Part shown: one piece after another, positions 8,688 through 17,403 of the stretch | Position numbering within the stretch: the first letter of the stretch is position 1 | Layout of the letters: each line of letters begins with the position of its first letter | Source: Aliiroseovarius sp. F20344 | Lineage (GTDB): Bacteria > Pseudomonadota > Alphaproteobacteria > Rhodobacterales > Rhodobacteraceae | Assembly (NCBI RefSeq): GCF_023016155.1 | Contig: NZ_JALKBG010000003.1 | Coordinates: forward strand, 666,001-730,000 | Direction: 5' to 3' | DNA length: 64,000 bases | Made by a program: the position numbers and the translations under genes | Notes under the pieces: generated by a model | Told to the model about the DNA's origin: nothing | The model's database searches: none | The model's input: only the letters and a program-made list of their open reading frames with translations

Positions 8688-9377
8688 ATGATGAAAAAGC
8701 ATTTAACACTTCTATTGTGCCTGTTTTTCATGGCCAGCCCAGCATTGGCAGAAAAACGATCTGCACGCATTCTTGTGATGGGTGATAGCTTGATGGCGTG
8801 GCACAAAGCCACGAACCGATCTATCGGGGATATGTTGGGCCGCTACTTGCACGAACCCGTGGTCAATAGATCCATTGGCGGCGCGCGCATCATGTATAAC
8901 CTGCCGATCTCAGGCAGTATGGGCATGAAGATTGACCGCCAGTTTCGGGGCGGTCGTTGGGATTGGGTGGTTCTGAACGGTGGTGGCAATGACCTCTGGT
9001 TCGGGTGTGGTTGTCATAGATGCGGTCGGAAACTTAATCTGATGGTCACAATCAACGGGCAGTACGGTTACGTCCCCAATCTGATCAATCGCATTCGAGC
9101 AACCGGTGCAAAAGTGATTGTGATCGGCTATCTGCGCACACCCGGAGTGGATTCCGCGATCGAGCATTGCCGCGACGATGGTGACGCCTATGAGGCACGG
9201 CTTCAGAAAATGGCCCGCCAGATGAAGGATGTTTATTTTCTATCCAACAAGGATTTGGTGCCGCATGGCGACAAAACCTTTCACACAAAGGATATGATCC
9301 ATCCGTCTTTCAAGGGCAGTGCGGTGATCGCCAAACGTCTGGCCGTGATGATCAGGAAGCTGGATCGCGGCAGGTAG
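8688..9377 (+). CDS. Secreted SGNH/GDSL hydrolase
   Basis: The 229-residue protein starts with a signal peptide (residues 1-21, ending ALA). It carries the SGNH blocks: GDS with Ser34, a Gly in SIGGAR (block II), GGGND with Asn101 (block III) and DMIHPS with Asp202 and His205 (block V). Ser34, Asp202 and His205 would form the catalytic triad of an esterase or acyl hydrolase in the periplasm. A CGCHRC cluster (Cys107, 109, 112) plus Cys161 could form disulfides or bind metal, which is unusual for the family. It is flanked on both sides by minus-strand genes and is probably monocistronic. The substrate is unknown. Confidence 0.85.
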   Translation: MMKKHLTLLLCLFFMASPALAEKRSARILVMGDSLMAWHKATNRSIGDMLGRYLHEPVVNRSIGGARIMYNLPISGSMGMKIDRQFRGGRWDWVVLNGGGNDLWFGCGCHRCGRKLNLMVTINGQYGYVPNLINRIRATGAKVIVIGYLRTPGVDSAIEHCRDDGDAYEARLQKMARQMKDVYFLSNKDLVPHGDKTFHTKDMIHPSFKGSAVIAKRLAVMIRKLDRGR

Positions 9378-9394
9378 CTATAGCGCAAAAGAAA

Positions 9395-9420
9395 ACGCCC
9401 GCCTCTTTCGAGACGGGCGT
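9395..9420 (-). terminator. Rho-independent terminator of rpsO
   Basis: ACGCCCG-C-CTC (9395-9405) pairs with GAG-A-CGGGCGT (9410-9420), with one mismatch and a short TTTC loop. On the minus strand it runs into a T-rich tract (complement of 9386-9394). It may also serve the convergent SGNH gene. Confidence 0.85.
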
Positions 9421-9442
9421 ATCTGTTCAAACAGGGCGGGCC

Positions 9443-9712
9443 TTAGCGGCGCAGGCCCAGACGCTTGATCAGGTCCTGGTAACGCGCTTCGTCTTTACCG
9501 CGCACATAGTCCAGCAGCTTACGGCGCAGGGCAACCATCTTCAAAAGGCCACGGCGACCGTGGTTGTCTTTCTTGTGGGTTTTGAAGTGCTCGGTCAGGG
9601 TCGCGATGCGCGACGACAGGATGGCAACCTGAACTTCAGGCGAACCGGTGTCGCCTTCTTTGGTTCCGAATTCTTTGATCAGGCGGTTCTTTTCTTCAGC
9701 AGTAATCGACAT
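9443..9712 (-). CDS. rpsO: 30S ribosomal protein S15
   Basis: The 89-residue product matches bacterial S15 in length and sequence: the segment [13 protein letters not shown], the [12 protein letters not shown] helix-loop and the C-terminal [13 protein letters not shown]. It binds the central domain of 16S rRNA early in 30S assembly. The ATG at 9712 has AAGGAGACC upstream. An in-frame ATG 15 bases earlier overlaps that site and is not used. In many bacteria rpsO lies between truB and pnp. Here pnp is about 2 kb downstream on the same strand, separated by two genes, and truB lies elsewhere. Confidence 0.97.
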   Translation of the reverse strand: MSITAEEKNRLIKEFGTKEGDTGSPEVQVAILSSRIATLTEHFKTHKKDNHGRRGLLKMVALRRKLLDYVRGKDEARYQDLIKRLGLRR

Positions 9713-9842
9713 CGGGGTCTCCTTCATAGGTTAGAGTGGATGGCGCAGACCGGGATGTCGTCCAGCAAGGCCCATGGAGATATCCGCAGTTTTCATGCGG
9801 ATGTGGGCGTATAGAAGGAATCTGCGTCAAACGCAAAGGAAA

Positions 9843-10160
9843 TCATTGCTCAGGTGGTAAGACCTGAATTTCGTCGATGATCTGGTTGGCCCAATCCCCC
9901 AGAACCGGGATAAAATCGATCGACCCCAGCATGTAAATCAGCCAGGAAACAAGGATGGTCGCCCCCAATACGGACCCAAGACCAAAGGCCAATCCGCGAT
10001 ACAGCTGAAAAAGGCCCAGCTTATACAGGCTGTCATGCAGGCGGATGAAACGATGATTGTTCATGCGCTCGACCTCGGCCCGTAGGGCGCGAACCTCTAG
10101 CGCAAGCTGCTCTTCGCGGTGGGTCAATTGATCAGAGGTTTCAGTGTCCGAATTTGACAT
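9843..10160 (-). CDS. DUF5665-type membrane protein
   Basis: This small protein (105 residues) has a polar N-terminal helix with coiled-coil character (about residues 10-42, rich in Glu, Leu and Arg) and then one strong membrane segment (about residues 58-82, GLGSVLGATILVSWLIY). It ends in a short acidic tail. The pattern YRGLAFGLGSVLGATI is what I recall for the DUF5665 family of alphaproteobacteria and some firmicutes, whose role is unknown. The ATG at 10160 is used. A GTG three bases upstream is also possible. A CtrA-like box lies 35-50 bases upstream of its start. Confidence 0.7.
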   Translation of the reverse strand: MSNSDTETSDQLTHREEQLALEVRALRAEVERMNNHRFIRLHDSLYKLGLFQLYRGLAFGLGSVLGATILVSWLIYMLGSIDFIPVLGDWANQIIDEIQVLPPEQ

Positions 10161-10194
10161 CACATGGTCCCTATTATGGCGGCATGCCGGGCCG

Positions 10195-10210
10195 TTAACA
10201 CATTGTTAAC
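10195..10210. promoter_or_regulatory. CtrA-type box (TTAA-N7-TTAAC)
   Basis: The sequence TTAACACATTGTTAAC matches the consensus of the alphaproteobacterial master regulator CtrA (TTAA, seven bases, TTAAC). It is also part of the inverted repeat GTTAAC-acatt-GTTAAC (10194-10210). It lies between the divergent DUF5665 gene and the RTX-type gene, so it could control either. Confidence 0.5.
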
Positions 10211-10342
10211 TTTTGGAATTGATTAGACTTGTCGACATTATCCTATCGAAGAATGCGTGCTGTTTCATACATTCGCAAGCGGTGAACAGCATCATCAGGC
10301 TGGATGACATGTGAACCGAGTTTAAAACGGGCGGCGTATTGA

Positions 10343-11545
10343 ATGCTATTTGGACTGTTGTTTCTAAGCCTTTTGCCAGTTGCTTTCATGACCGAAAGCT
10401 TCACCGAGTTGTTGGATGATGACACCGAAGGAAATGGGGGCGGTGGCGACCTGTATGACACAGGCAACAAAATTCCCGTAGGAGGTGGTGAAACTGGGAT
10501 TTTGACGCCGAATTCGGGTCTTGGGGATGGCGACAGCCCGGAAAAAGAACAGACCTTACTGGATCAGCTTTTAGGAACTGAAACCGATTCGCATTACGGG
10601 CGTGAACATCTGGACCATTTTGTGCCGGATACGGATGAGCGTGTTCTGACTGATGGCGATGACCACGTGATACTCGACACATCCGATGACAATGCGGAAC
10701 CGGGTGAGATCTCGAACTTTCATGGAACTCCTGTGGTGTCCGGCGATGGCGCTGTTGATGTTATTGATGCAGGTGCGGGGGACGACACGATCGTTGCGGG
10801 GGATGAGGCGGCTTATCTATTCGGCAACTCTGGCGATGATACGATCATAGCTGGTGATGGTGCACTGGCAGCGTTTGGCGGGCAGGGTGCGGATACGCTG
10901 GATGCCACGGAAAGTGCGGATAGCTATTTGGATGGTGGGTCTGGTGATGACATTCTGATCGGCGGCGACGGGGATGATCAGCTGTTTGGCGGCAGTCATG
11001 AAGACGACCTGTCTGGGGCTTTGGATGCAACGGACGATGATGTTCTGAGCGGCGGCGCAGGGAATGATGATCTGAAAGGCGGTTTGGGCGCTGATGTGCT
11101 TTCCGGTGGCGAAGGGGATGACGTAATTGATCACTTCGGGCACGCGATGGAAGAAAGCGGCGCTGAACGCCATGACTATGACTGGCACAATGATCACGCA
11201 TCCGACGTTTTGGATGGAGGGGATGGCAACGACACCCTGATTTTTGGCGCGTCAGATGTGGCGACTGGTGGTGAAGGGGATGATGTCTTCTGGCTGTATC
11301 CCGAAGGTGATGATCGTGCGCACGTGGCCGAGATCACGGATTTCGAAACCGGAAAGGACTTTCTGAGAATTTCACTGGACCCAGAATCGGACAATTCTGA
11401 TCTAAGCGTCGCGGTTCAGACGTCAGACAATGGCGAAGATGGTGTGGTAACGGTTGGCGGTCAGGTGGTTGCCATCCTGAAAGGGGCTCCGACCGCATCG
11501 GTGCATGACATTTACGTCGAAGTGCGGCCTGACGTATTTGTCTAG
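10343..11545 (+). CDS. RTX-type calcium-binding repeat protein
   Basis: The 400-residue acidic protein begins with a short hydrophobic segment (residues 1-15), then a Gly/Asp-rich linker. It then has about ten hemolysin-type nonapeptide repeats of the GGxGxDxLx form (about residues 130-310, for example GGSGDDILIGGDGDDQLFGG). These fold into a calcium-binding parallel beta roll. The C-terminal part (EITDFETGKDFLRIS) is the usual capping segment. RTX proteins are normally exported by type I secretion. No exporter genes are adjacent, and the N-terminal hydrophobic stretch could instead anchor it. No enzymatic domain is visible. Confidence 0.85.
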   Translation: MLFGLLFLSLLPVAFMTESFTELLDDDTEGNGGGGDLYDTGNKIPVGGGETGILTPNSGLGDGDSPEKEQTLLDQLLGTETDSHYGREHLDHFVPDTDERVLTDGDDHVILDTSDDNAEPGEISNFHGTPVVSGDGAVDVIDAGAGDDTIVAGDEAAYLFGNSGDDTIIAGDGALAAFGGQGADTLDATESADSYLDGGSGDDILIGGDGDDQLFGGSHEDDLSGALDATDDDVLSGGAGNDDLKGGLGADVLSGGEGDDVIDHFGHAMEESGAERHDYDWHNDHASDVLDGGDGNDTLIFGASDVATGGEGDDVFWLYPEGDDRAHVAEITDFETGKDFLRISLDPESDNSDLSVAVQTSDNGEDGVVTVGGQVVAILKGAPTASVHDIYVEVRPDVFV

Positions 11546-11554
11546 GAGATGCGC

Positions 11555-12061
11555 TTAGAACCAGTGTTCTGGTTGTTGAGCGTAGGCAATATAGAGCGGA
11601 TGTTTTGGATGCCCTGCTTTGGTTAATCCAAGATGAAATGCCGGGCGGTTTGCGCTGCGCAATAATGCCTCAACTTGCGGGCCGCGCGATAGGTGCTCTC
11701 CGTGTGTGCCCCAACCGCAAATGATCTGATCCGCCCACGGGCAACTGTCCAGAATTGCAGCGTCATTCTGTGGCCCAACCGGATCAGACGCTGCCCGCAT
11801 CTTTCGCGGATCTGTGTCGCGCCAGGCGAAAATATTGGTGACCCGAAACGCCCCAAACCCCAGCGTGCGTGCGCGACGCTCGCAACGCTCGACCGTTGGA
11901 TCGTTCTGCACCTCGGTCGCGGTTGAGGGGTTCAGCATGATGAACAGCGCCTTGCGTCCGTCGGGGTCCCAAACACGGGTCAGAGTATAGCGATACTTCT
12001 CGCAATCCGAGTAAACGGCGGTGGATTGGGCATCGCCCTTTTGAAACTCTCGCGTAATCAT
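11555..12061 (-). CDS. DUF1643 domain protein
   Basis: The 168-residue protein contains the DUF1643 pattern FIMLNPSTATEVQNDPTVERC followed by GFGAFRVTNIFAWR and the C-terminal WGTHG and AGHPKHPLYI segments. The family is widespread in bacteria, cytosolic, and has no established function. The start ATG at 12061 gives the typical MITREF-like N-terminus. An upstream in-frame ATG would add 38 atypical residues that overlap the deoA start. It is convergent with the RTX gene and divergent from deoA, with an 88-base gap. Confidence 0.8.
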   Translation of the reverse strand: MITREFQKGDAQSTAVYSDCEKYRYTLTRVWDPDGRKALFIMLNPSTATEVQNDPTVERCERRARTLGFGAFRVTNIFAWRDTDPRKMRAASDPVGPQNDAAILDSCPWADQIICGWGTHGEHLSRGPQVEALLRSANRPAFHLGLTKAGHPKHPLYIAYAQQPEHWF

Positions 12062-12149
12062 GATTGCTTTGTGATGGGGGACTTGTTCCTTGGCAACCCC
12101 TTGCGTTGCTGTGATTTTGGTCCGAAGGTGAAGAAAAACGGAGCAGACA

Positions 12150-13457
12150 ATGCTGATTTCCGAAGTCATCCGCAAGAAACGTGATGGTCAAATCCTGACC
12201 GGTGAAGACATCTCTGCAATGGTAGGCGGTATCGCTGATGGCGAGGCCAGCGATGCGCAGGTCGCGGCCTTTGCAATGGCCAGTTGGTTGAAGGGCCTGA
12301 CGCCCGACGAAACCGCTGCGCTGACTTTGGCAATGCGCGACAGCGGAGACGTGTTTTCGTGGCCCGACCTGCCCGGTCCGGTTGTCGATAAACACTCGAC
12401 AGGCGGCGTGGGGGACAATGTCAGTCTGATGCTGGCCCCAATTCTGGCGGCTTGTGGCGCCTTCGTGCCCATGATCTCGGGGCGCGGCCTTGGTCATACA
12501 GGTGGCACGCTGGACAAAATGGATGCCATCCCGGGGTATGTTTCGCAGCCGGACAACGATCTGTTCGACCGTGTGGTGCGCGATGTGGGCTGTGCCATCA
12601 TTGGTCAGACTGGCGACTTGGCCCCGGCTGACAAACGCCTTTATGCGATTCGCGATGTGACAGCGACGGTCGAGAGCATTCCGTTGATCACGGCCTCGAT
12701 CCTTTCGAAGAAACTGGCAGCTGGGTTGGGTTCTTTGGTGATGGATGTGAAATTCGGCAGTGGCGCGTTCATGTCCAACTATGATGACGCGCGTGAACTG
12801 GCGCAGTCAATCCAGCGTGTATCGAACCTGGCCGGGCTTCCGTGCCATGCCGTTCTGACGGATATGAATGAACCCCTAGCGGACGCTGCTGGAAACGCGG
12901 TCGAGACGTTGAATGCGATCGAGTTTCTGACGGGTGTACGACGGACCGAGCGGTTAGAGGCCGTCGTAATAGCACTTTGCGCGCAGATGCTTTTGGCGTC
13001 TGAGCTTGAGACAGACCCAGCGCAGGCGCAAGATCGCGTCCGTGTGGCATTGGACAGCGGCGCGGCAGCGGAGAAATTTGCCGCGATGGTGGTTGCTCTT
13101 GGCGGTCCGGCGGATGTAATTGATAGGCCGGAAAAGCACTTTGCCGCCGCATCGGTAGTCACCGAATTGCGCGCCACAAAGGCCGGTTTCATCAACACCA
13201 TCGATACAAGAGCTGTCGGCATGAGCGTGGTTGAACTTGGGGGTGGGCGTCGCCGGTCATCTGATCTGATAGATCCTGCCGTGGGGCTGACCCGATTAGC
13301 GCCTTTGGGTACGCAACTTGAACGCGGCGATACCATCGCGGTGATCCATGCGGCAAACATGGATGACGCAGAGGTGGCCATGGAACAGCTTTTGGCGGCC
13401 TATCACATTGGGGAGTCACCGAAAGCGACCCCGGTTGTGAATGAAATCCTGACCTGA
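12150..13457 (+). CDS. deoA: Thymidine phosphorylase
   Basis: The 435-residue enzyme splits thymidine or deoxyuridine with phosphate to give the free base and 2-deoxyribose-1-phosphate. The family signature KHSTGGVGD (from Lys81) and the phosphate/pyrimidine-binding segment SGRGLGHTGGTLDK are intact, as is VMDVKFGSGAFM. The length is typical of bacterial DeoA. The start ATG has GGAG ten bases upstream. No other deo gene is adjacent, so it may be expressed alone. Confidence 0.95.
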   Translation: MLISEVIRKKRDGQILTGEDISAMVGGIADGEASDAQVAAFAMASWLKGLTPDETAALTLAMRDSGDVFSWPDLPGPVVDKHSTGGVGDNVSLMLAPILAACGAFVPMISGRGLGHTGGTLDKMDAIPGYVSQPDNDLFDRVVRDVGCAIIGQTGDLAPADKRLYAIRDVTATVESIPLITASILSKKLAAGLGSLVMDVKFGSGAFMSNYDDARELAQSIQRVSNLAGLPCHAVLTDMNEPLADAAGNAVETLNAIEFLTGVRRTERLEAVVIALCAQMLLASELETDPAQAQDRVRVALDSGAAAEKFAAMVVALGGPADVIDRPEKHFAAASVVTELRATKAGFINTIDTRAVGMSVVELGGGRRRSSDLIDPAVGLTRLAPLGTQLERGDTIAVIHAANMDDAEVAMEQLLAAYHIGESPKATPVVNEILT

Positions 13458-13479
13458 TCGTATGTGTTTCGGTCTGGGC

Positions 13480-14289
13480 TTAAAGGCCCAGAACATCCAA
13501 CATACTGTATTCGCCGGGCTTTTTATCCTGACCCCAAAGCGCTGCCTTAACCGCGCCGCGCGCAAAGATGGCGCGATCTGTGGCCAGATGGCGCAGGACA
13601 ATCCGTTCGCCAGGGGCGGCAAACATCACGTCATGTTCGCCCACGATATCGCCGCCACGCACGGCATGGAACCCGATGTCTCCGCGTTTGCGAGCACCCG
13701 TGATGCCGTCACGGCCACGATCCGAGACTTTGGTCAAATCCACACCGCGCCCTTCGGCGGCAGCTTCGCCTAGCATCAACGCGGTGCCAGAAGGCGCGTC
13801 GACCTTGTGGTGGTGGTGGGCCTCAATGATCTCGATATCGAAATCCTCGTCCAAGGCGGCGGCGACCTGTTTGGTGAGTTGAACCAGAAGGTTCACACCA
13901 AGGCTCATATTGCCAGCGCGCACGATGGTTGCGTGACGCCCCGCCAGCGCAATCTGCTCAAGATCGGCATCCGATAATCCGGTTGTTCCGATCACATGCA
14001 CAGCGCGGGCTTGGGCGGCGATCTCAGCCATGTCGACGGTTGCGGAAGGCGCCGTGAAATCGATCACGGCTTGCGCTTTTGCCATGGTTTCCAACGCGTC
14101 ATCGGAAACCGTGACTCCAATGGGCTGGCCACCCATACATTCACCTACGTCACGGCCAACCCAGTCATTCCCCGGTCGTTCCAGTGCCCCGACCAGACGT
14201 GCGCCGTCGTTGGCCCGCACCTCTTTGATCAGCATCTGACCCATACGGCCCGAGGCCCCCATCACCACAATGCCCGGCAAATCGCTCAT
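13480..14289 (-). CDS. dapB: 4-hydroxy-tetrahydrodipicolinate reductase
   Basis: The 269-residue enzyme carries out the NAD(P)H-dependent reduction step of the diaminopimelate/lysine pathway. The dinucleotide motif GASGRMG (residues 11-17) and the catalytic signature [16 protein letters not shown] are intact, and the C-terminal domain is complete. The ATG at 14289 is chosen because GGAGACC lies nine bases upstream and the N-terminus matches the family. A longer frame upstream has no site. The gene is convergent with deoA and divergent from rbfA. Confidence 0.97.
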   Translation of the reverse strand: MSDLPGIVVMGASGRMGQMLIKEVRANDGARLVGALERPGNDWVGRDVGECMGGQPIGVTVSDDALETMAKAQAVIDFTAPSATVDMAEIAAQARAVHVIGTTGLSDADLEQIALAGRHATIVRAGNMSLGVNLLVQLTKQVAAALDEDFDIEIIEAHHHHKVDAPSGTALMLGEAAAEGRGVDLTKVSDRGRDGITGARKRGDIGFHAVRGGDIVGEHDVMFAAPGERIVLRHLATDRAIFARGAVKAALWGQDKKPGEYSMLDVLGL

Positions 14290-14386
14290 GATTGGTCTCC
14301 GTTTTTCGTTGAAGCTGTCTAACCTGCGCAAGGCCGGTTGGCAAAGCCCTGTTGCACCCGCGTCTTTCAACGCATAAATGGCGCAT

Positions 14387-14809
14387 ATGGCAAAGAACCG
14401 TTTTGAAGACCAACGTGGCCCCAACCAGCGACAGCTGCGCGTGGCTGAACTGATCCGCCGGACCCTGTCCGAAGCCCTGATGCGTGGCGATGTGCACGAC
14501 CCTGACCTGTCTCGCATGTCCATCACTATTGGCGAGGTGCGGGTGACTGCGGACCTGTCGATCGCAACCGTCTATGCGCTGCCTTTGGGTGGCAAGGGCG
14601 GGGAAGAGGCCGTGAAGGCTTTGGCGCGCAACAAGGGCGAACTGCGTCGCCTAGTTGGCCGTGCGATCAAGATTAAGCACACACCTGAACTGCGCTTCAT
14701 GGTGGATGAGACGTTTGACCAGATGGATCACACGCACCGCCTGTTGCAGCAAGAAGACGTGCAGCGCGATCTGCGTAAGCCCGACAGCGACGAGGCCGGA
14801 GAAGACTGA
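14387..14809 (+). CDS. rbfA: Ribosome-binding factor A
   Basis: The 140-residue protein is the KH-like 30S maturation factor RbfA. Its pattern ([54 protein letters not shown]) is diagnostic. ATG codons occur at 14378 and 14387 with no clear Shine-Dalgarno sequence for either. The second gives the usual MAKNRF start. It overlaps truB by one base (TGATG), the classic ribosome-maturation and tRNA-modification pairing. It is divergent from dapB, with a gap of about 100 bases. Confidence 0.95.
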   Translation: MAKNRFEDQRGPNQRQLRVAELIRRTLSEALMRGDVHDPDLSRMSITIGEVRVTADLSIATVYALPLGGKGGEEAVKALARNKGELRRLVGRAIKIKHTPELRFMVDETFDQMDHTHRLLQQEDVQRDLRKPDSDEAGED

Positions 14810-15714
14810 TGGGACGCCGCAAAAAGGGGCGCGATATCCATGGCTGGCTGGTCGTGGACAAGCCAGCTGGTATCAGCTCGAATGCTGTGGTGAACAAGGT
14901 GCGCTGGGCGATGGACGCTAAGAAAGCGGGCCACGCTGGGACGTTGGACCCGGAGGCGACCGGTGTTTTGGCTGTTGCACTGGGCGAGGCGACGAAGACC
15001 GTGCCGTACATCACCGACGCGCTGAAGGCCTATGAATTTACCGTGCGTCTGGGGAAAGCCACCAACACCGATGACGCCGAGGGCGAGGTGATATTGGAAA
15101 GCGATGCGCGCCCTTCGGACGAGGAAATTCAGGCCGCACTGGCACAGTTCACCGGCGACATCATGCAGGTGCCGCCGAAGTTCTCTGCCGTGAAGATTGA
15201 TGGCGAACGTGCCTATAAACTGGCCCGCGATGGCGAGGATGTCGAGATTGCTGCCCGCCCGTTGTGGGTCGAAGAGCTGGTGATGGTGTCCCGCCCGGAT
15301 GCTGATCACGTCACGCTGGAAATGACCTGCGGCAAGGGCGGGTACGTGCGCTCGATCGCCCGTGATTTAGGCGACGCACTGGGCTGCCACGGCCACGTGC
15401 GCAACCTGCGCCGGATTTGGTCCGGGCCGTTTGACGCGGAAGATGGTGTGACCATCGAGCTGATTGAAGAGCTGGCCAAGACCGGAGAGCTGGACGCCTA
15501 TCTGCGCCCGCTCGAGGAAGGATTGCAGGACTTGCCCGAGCTGAAAGCGAGTGCTGAAGGCGCAACGCGTTTGAAGCATGGCAATCCCGGTATGGTTTTG
15601 ACGTCAGACGCGGAATATGGCGACGAGGCTTGGGCATCGTACGAGGGCAAGGCTGTCGCGGTCGGCACCTATCGGGCCGGTGAGCTGCACCCCAGTCGGG
15701 TGTTCAACCAGTAA
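14809..15714 (+). CDS. truB: tRNA pseudouridine(55) synthase
   Basis: The 301-residue enzyme makes pseudouridine 55 in the T-loop of tRNAs. The catalytic Asp47 lies in the motif [10 protein letters not shown], the N-terminal [10 protein letters not shown] is typical, and the [14 protein letters not shown] block is intact. Translation is probably coupled to rbfA through the TGATG overlap. In many bacteria rpsO follows truB. Here the next gene is a convergent SDHAF4-like gene, and rpsO lies about 5 kb away on the other strand. Confidence 0.96.
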   Translation: MGRRKKGRDIHGWLVVDKPAGISSNAVVNKVRWAMDAKKAGHAGTLDPEATGVLAVALGEATKTVPYITDALKAYEFTVRLGKATNTDDAEGEVILESDARPSDEEIQAALAQFTGDIMQVPPKFSAVKIDGERAYKLARDGEDVEIAARPLWVEELVMVSRPDADHVTLEMTCGKGGYVRSIARDLGDALGCHGHVRNLRRIWSGPFDAEDGVTIELIEELAKTGELDAYLRPLEEGLQDLPELKASAEGATRLKHGNPGMVLTSDAEYGDEAWASYEGKAVAVGTYRAGELHPSRVFNQ

Positions 15715-15729
15715 AACCATCACCAACGA

Positions 15730-15957
15730 TCAGAAATCGATGGCGATGCCTTTCTTTTCCCAATCACCAAAGCGCACAGGCTCGGGCCCATCGCGTCCAC
15801 CCAGTTCGGTGGGCAGGGTTTTCGCCTCGGCTTCGGCCTTCTTGCGACGCTCTTCGGCTTCGGCAAGAGCGCGAATTGCGGCGGGAGGCAAGTCGCGTTT
15901 CGGGCTTTCAGGTGCGGCTTCTTCCGATTGCGGGTCCTTGGGGCTATCGTCTGACAT
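15730..15957 (-). CDS. DUF1674 protein, SDHAF4-like succinate dehydrogenase assembly factor
   Basis: This 75-residue protein has a charged, Ala/Glu-rich N-terminal part and ends in the strongly conserved DUF1674 tail GGRDGPEPVRFGDWEKKGIAIDF-type motif (last 23 residues). The mitochondrial member SDHAF4 (Sdh8) binds the flavinated SdhA subunit during complex II assembly, and the alphaproteobacterial versions are thought to do the same. The start ATG at 15957 is the natural one. It is divergent from the RsmB-like gene and convergent with truB. Confidence 0.85.
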   Translation of the reverse strand: MSDDSPKDPQSEEAAPESPKRDLPPAAIRALAEAEERRKKAEAEAKTLPTELGGRDGPEPVRFGDWEKKGIAIDF

Positions 15958-16025
15958 GCGGCGATCCTTGTGATGGTGTTGGGGATGATATAGGCCGCAA
16001 CACAGCGAAACGCAAAGGACAGGCA

Positions 16026-17285
16026 ATGAGCGACCCGAAAGACGTGCGATATGTTGTGGTGGATCTTCTGGATGACGTCACAATCGAAAAAAGGTTGTTG
16101 TCCGAAGCTTTGCCCAAACGGTTGGCGAAACTGTCCGGGGAAGAACGCGCGCGGGCTCAACGCCTGGTTATGCAGACACTACGTGACATGGACCGGTGCG
16201 ACCGGATGCTTGGACCGTTTCTGCGTCAGCGTCCGGTACTTCGGGTTTTGAATATCCTGCGGCTTGGCGTGTCCGAGATCTGCAATGGTGGTGCGGCGCA
16301 TGGTGTAGTGAATGCTTGTGTCGAAATTGCGAAAGCACAGGCGGAAACGGAACATGCGCGCGGCTTGGTGAACGCCGTGTTGCGCAAGATCGACCGCGAT
16401 CGTTCTAAGTGGGATACGCTGCCTATTCCCCGTCTGCCAAAGTGGCTGCGCAAGCCGTTGCTGGCGGATTATGGAAAGGACGCTGTTGCCGCGATGGAAG
16501 CGGTGCAGTTTGCCGGGGCTCCTGTTGATCTAACTGCGAAAACCGATGCCGGGGCGTTGGCAAAAGCTCTGAAGGGTATCCTTCTTCCCACTGGATCGGT
16601 GCGGCTGGCGGACCATGGCCAGATCACCAACCTGCCGGGATACGAGGCTGGCGATTGGTGGGTACAGGACGTCGCTGCGGCTTTGCCTGCCAAGGTTTTG
16701 GCTGCGAAAGCGGGCGAGGCCGTACTGGATATGTGCGCCGCGCCGGGTGGTAAAACCATGCAACTGGCCGCGATGGGGGCAAAAGTCACGGCGCTTGATG
16801 TTTCGGCCGGACGGATGAAACGGGTCGAGGAAAACCTGACGCGGACCAAGCTATCAGCAGAACTTGTGACCAGTGATGCCTTGGAATACGAGGGCGGGCC
16901 GTTTGATGCGATCTTGCTGGATGCGCCCTGTACCGCGACGGGCACGATCCGGCGTCATCCTGATTTGCCTTACGCGAAAGACGGAAGCGAATTTCCGGGG
17001 CTTTTTGAACTTCAGGAGCATCTGATCGATCGTGCGCTTGGGCTTTTAAAGCCCGGCGGGCGGCTGGTTTATTGCACGTGCAGTCTGTTGATTGACGAAG
17101 GTGAAGAGCAAGTGCGAGATGCGATGGGGCGACATGCAGATTTGTCTTTGGACCTTGATGCTTTGCGTTTGCCGGGCGTTGACCCCGATTGGATTGGGCC
17201 CGAAGGCTTGCGCCTTTTCCCGCATTACATGGCGGATCAAGGCGGTATGGACGGGTTCTTTATTACGTGTTTTCGCCGGAAATAA
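16026..17285 (+). CDS. RsmB/NOP-family rRNA cytosine-C5 methyltransferase
   Basis: This 419-residue protein has an N-terminal NusB-like RNA-binding domain (about residues 1-140). It is followed by an SAM-dependent Rossmann domain with DMCAAPGGKT (from Asp235), LDVSAGRM, the DAPCTATG motif (Cys302) and CTCSL (Cys350, Cys352). The two-cysteine arrangement is that of m5C RNA methyltransferases such as RsmB, which modifies 16S rRNA C967. The exact target is inferred. The start ATG has AAAGGA eight bases upstream. Confidence 0.9.
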   Translation: MSDPKDVRYVVVDLLDDVTIEKRLLSEALPKRLAKLSGEERARAQRLVMQTLRDMDRCDRMLGPFLRQRPVLRVLNILRLGVSEICNGGAAHGVVNACVEIAKAQAETEHARGLVNAVLRKIDRDRSKWDTLPIPRLPKWLRKPLLADYGKDAVAAMEAVQFAGAPVDLTAKTDAGALAKALKGILLPTGSVRLADHGQITNLPGYEAGDWWVQDVAAALPAKVLAAKAGEAVLDMCAAPGGKTMQLAAMGAKVTALDVSAGRMKRVEENLTRTKLSAELVTSDALEYEGGPFDAILLDAPCTATGTIRRHPDLPYAKDGSEFPGLFELQEHLIDRALGLLKPGGRLVYCTCSLLIDEGEEQVRDAMGRHADLSLDLDALRLPGVDPDWIGPEGLRLFPHYMADQGGMDGFFITCFRRK

Positions 17286-17403
17286 TCACGCGGCCTTGAT
17301 TTCGTCATGACAGGCGCGGGCGAGCATAGTATGCTTACCTCAAGCTCCCACAGAGGGGTGGACCAAAAGGTCCGGGCAAGATGAATGAGGCGAGGCAGTC
17401 GCA

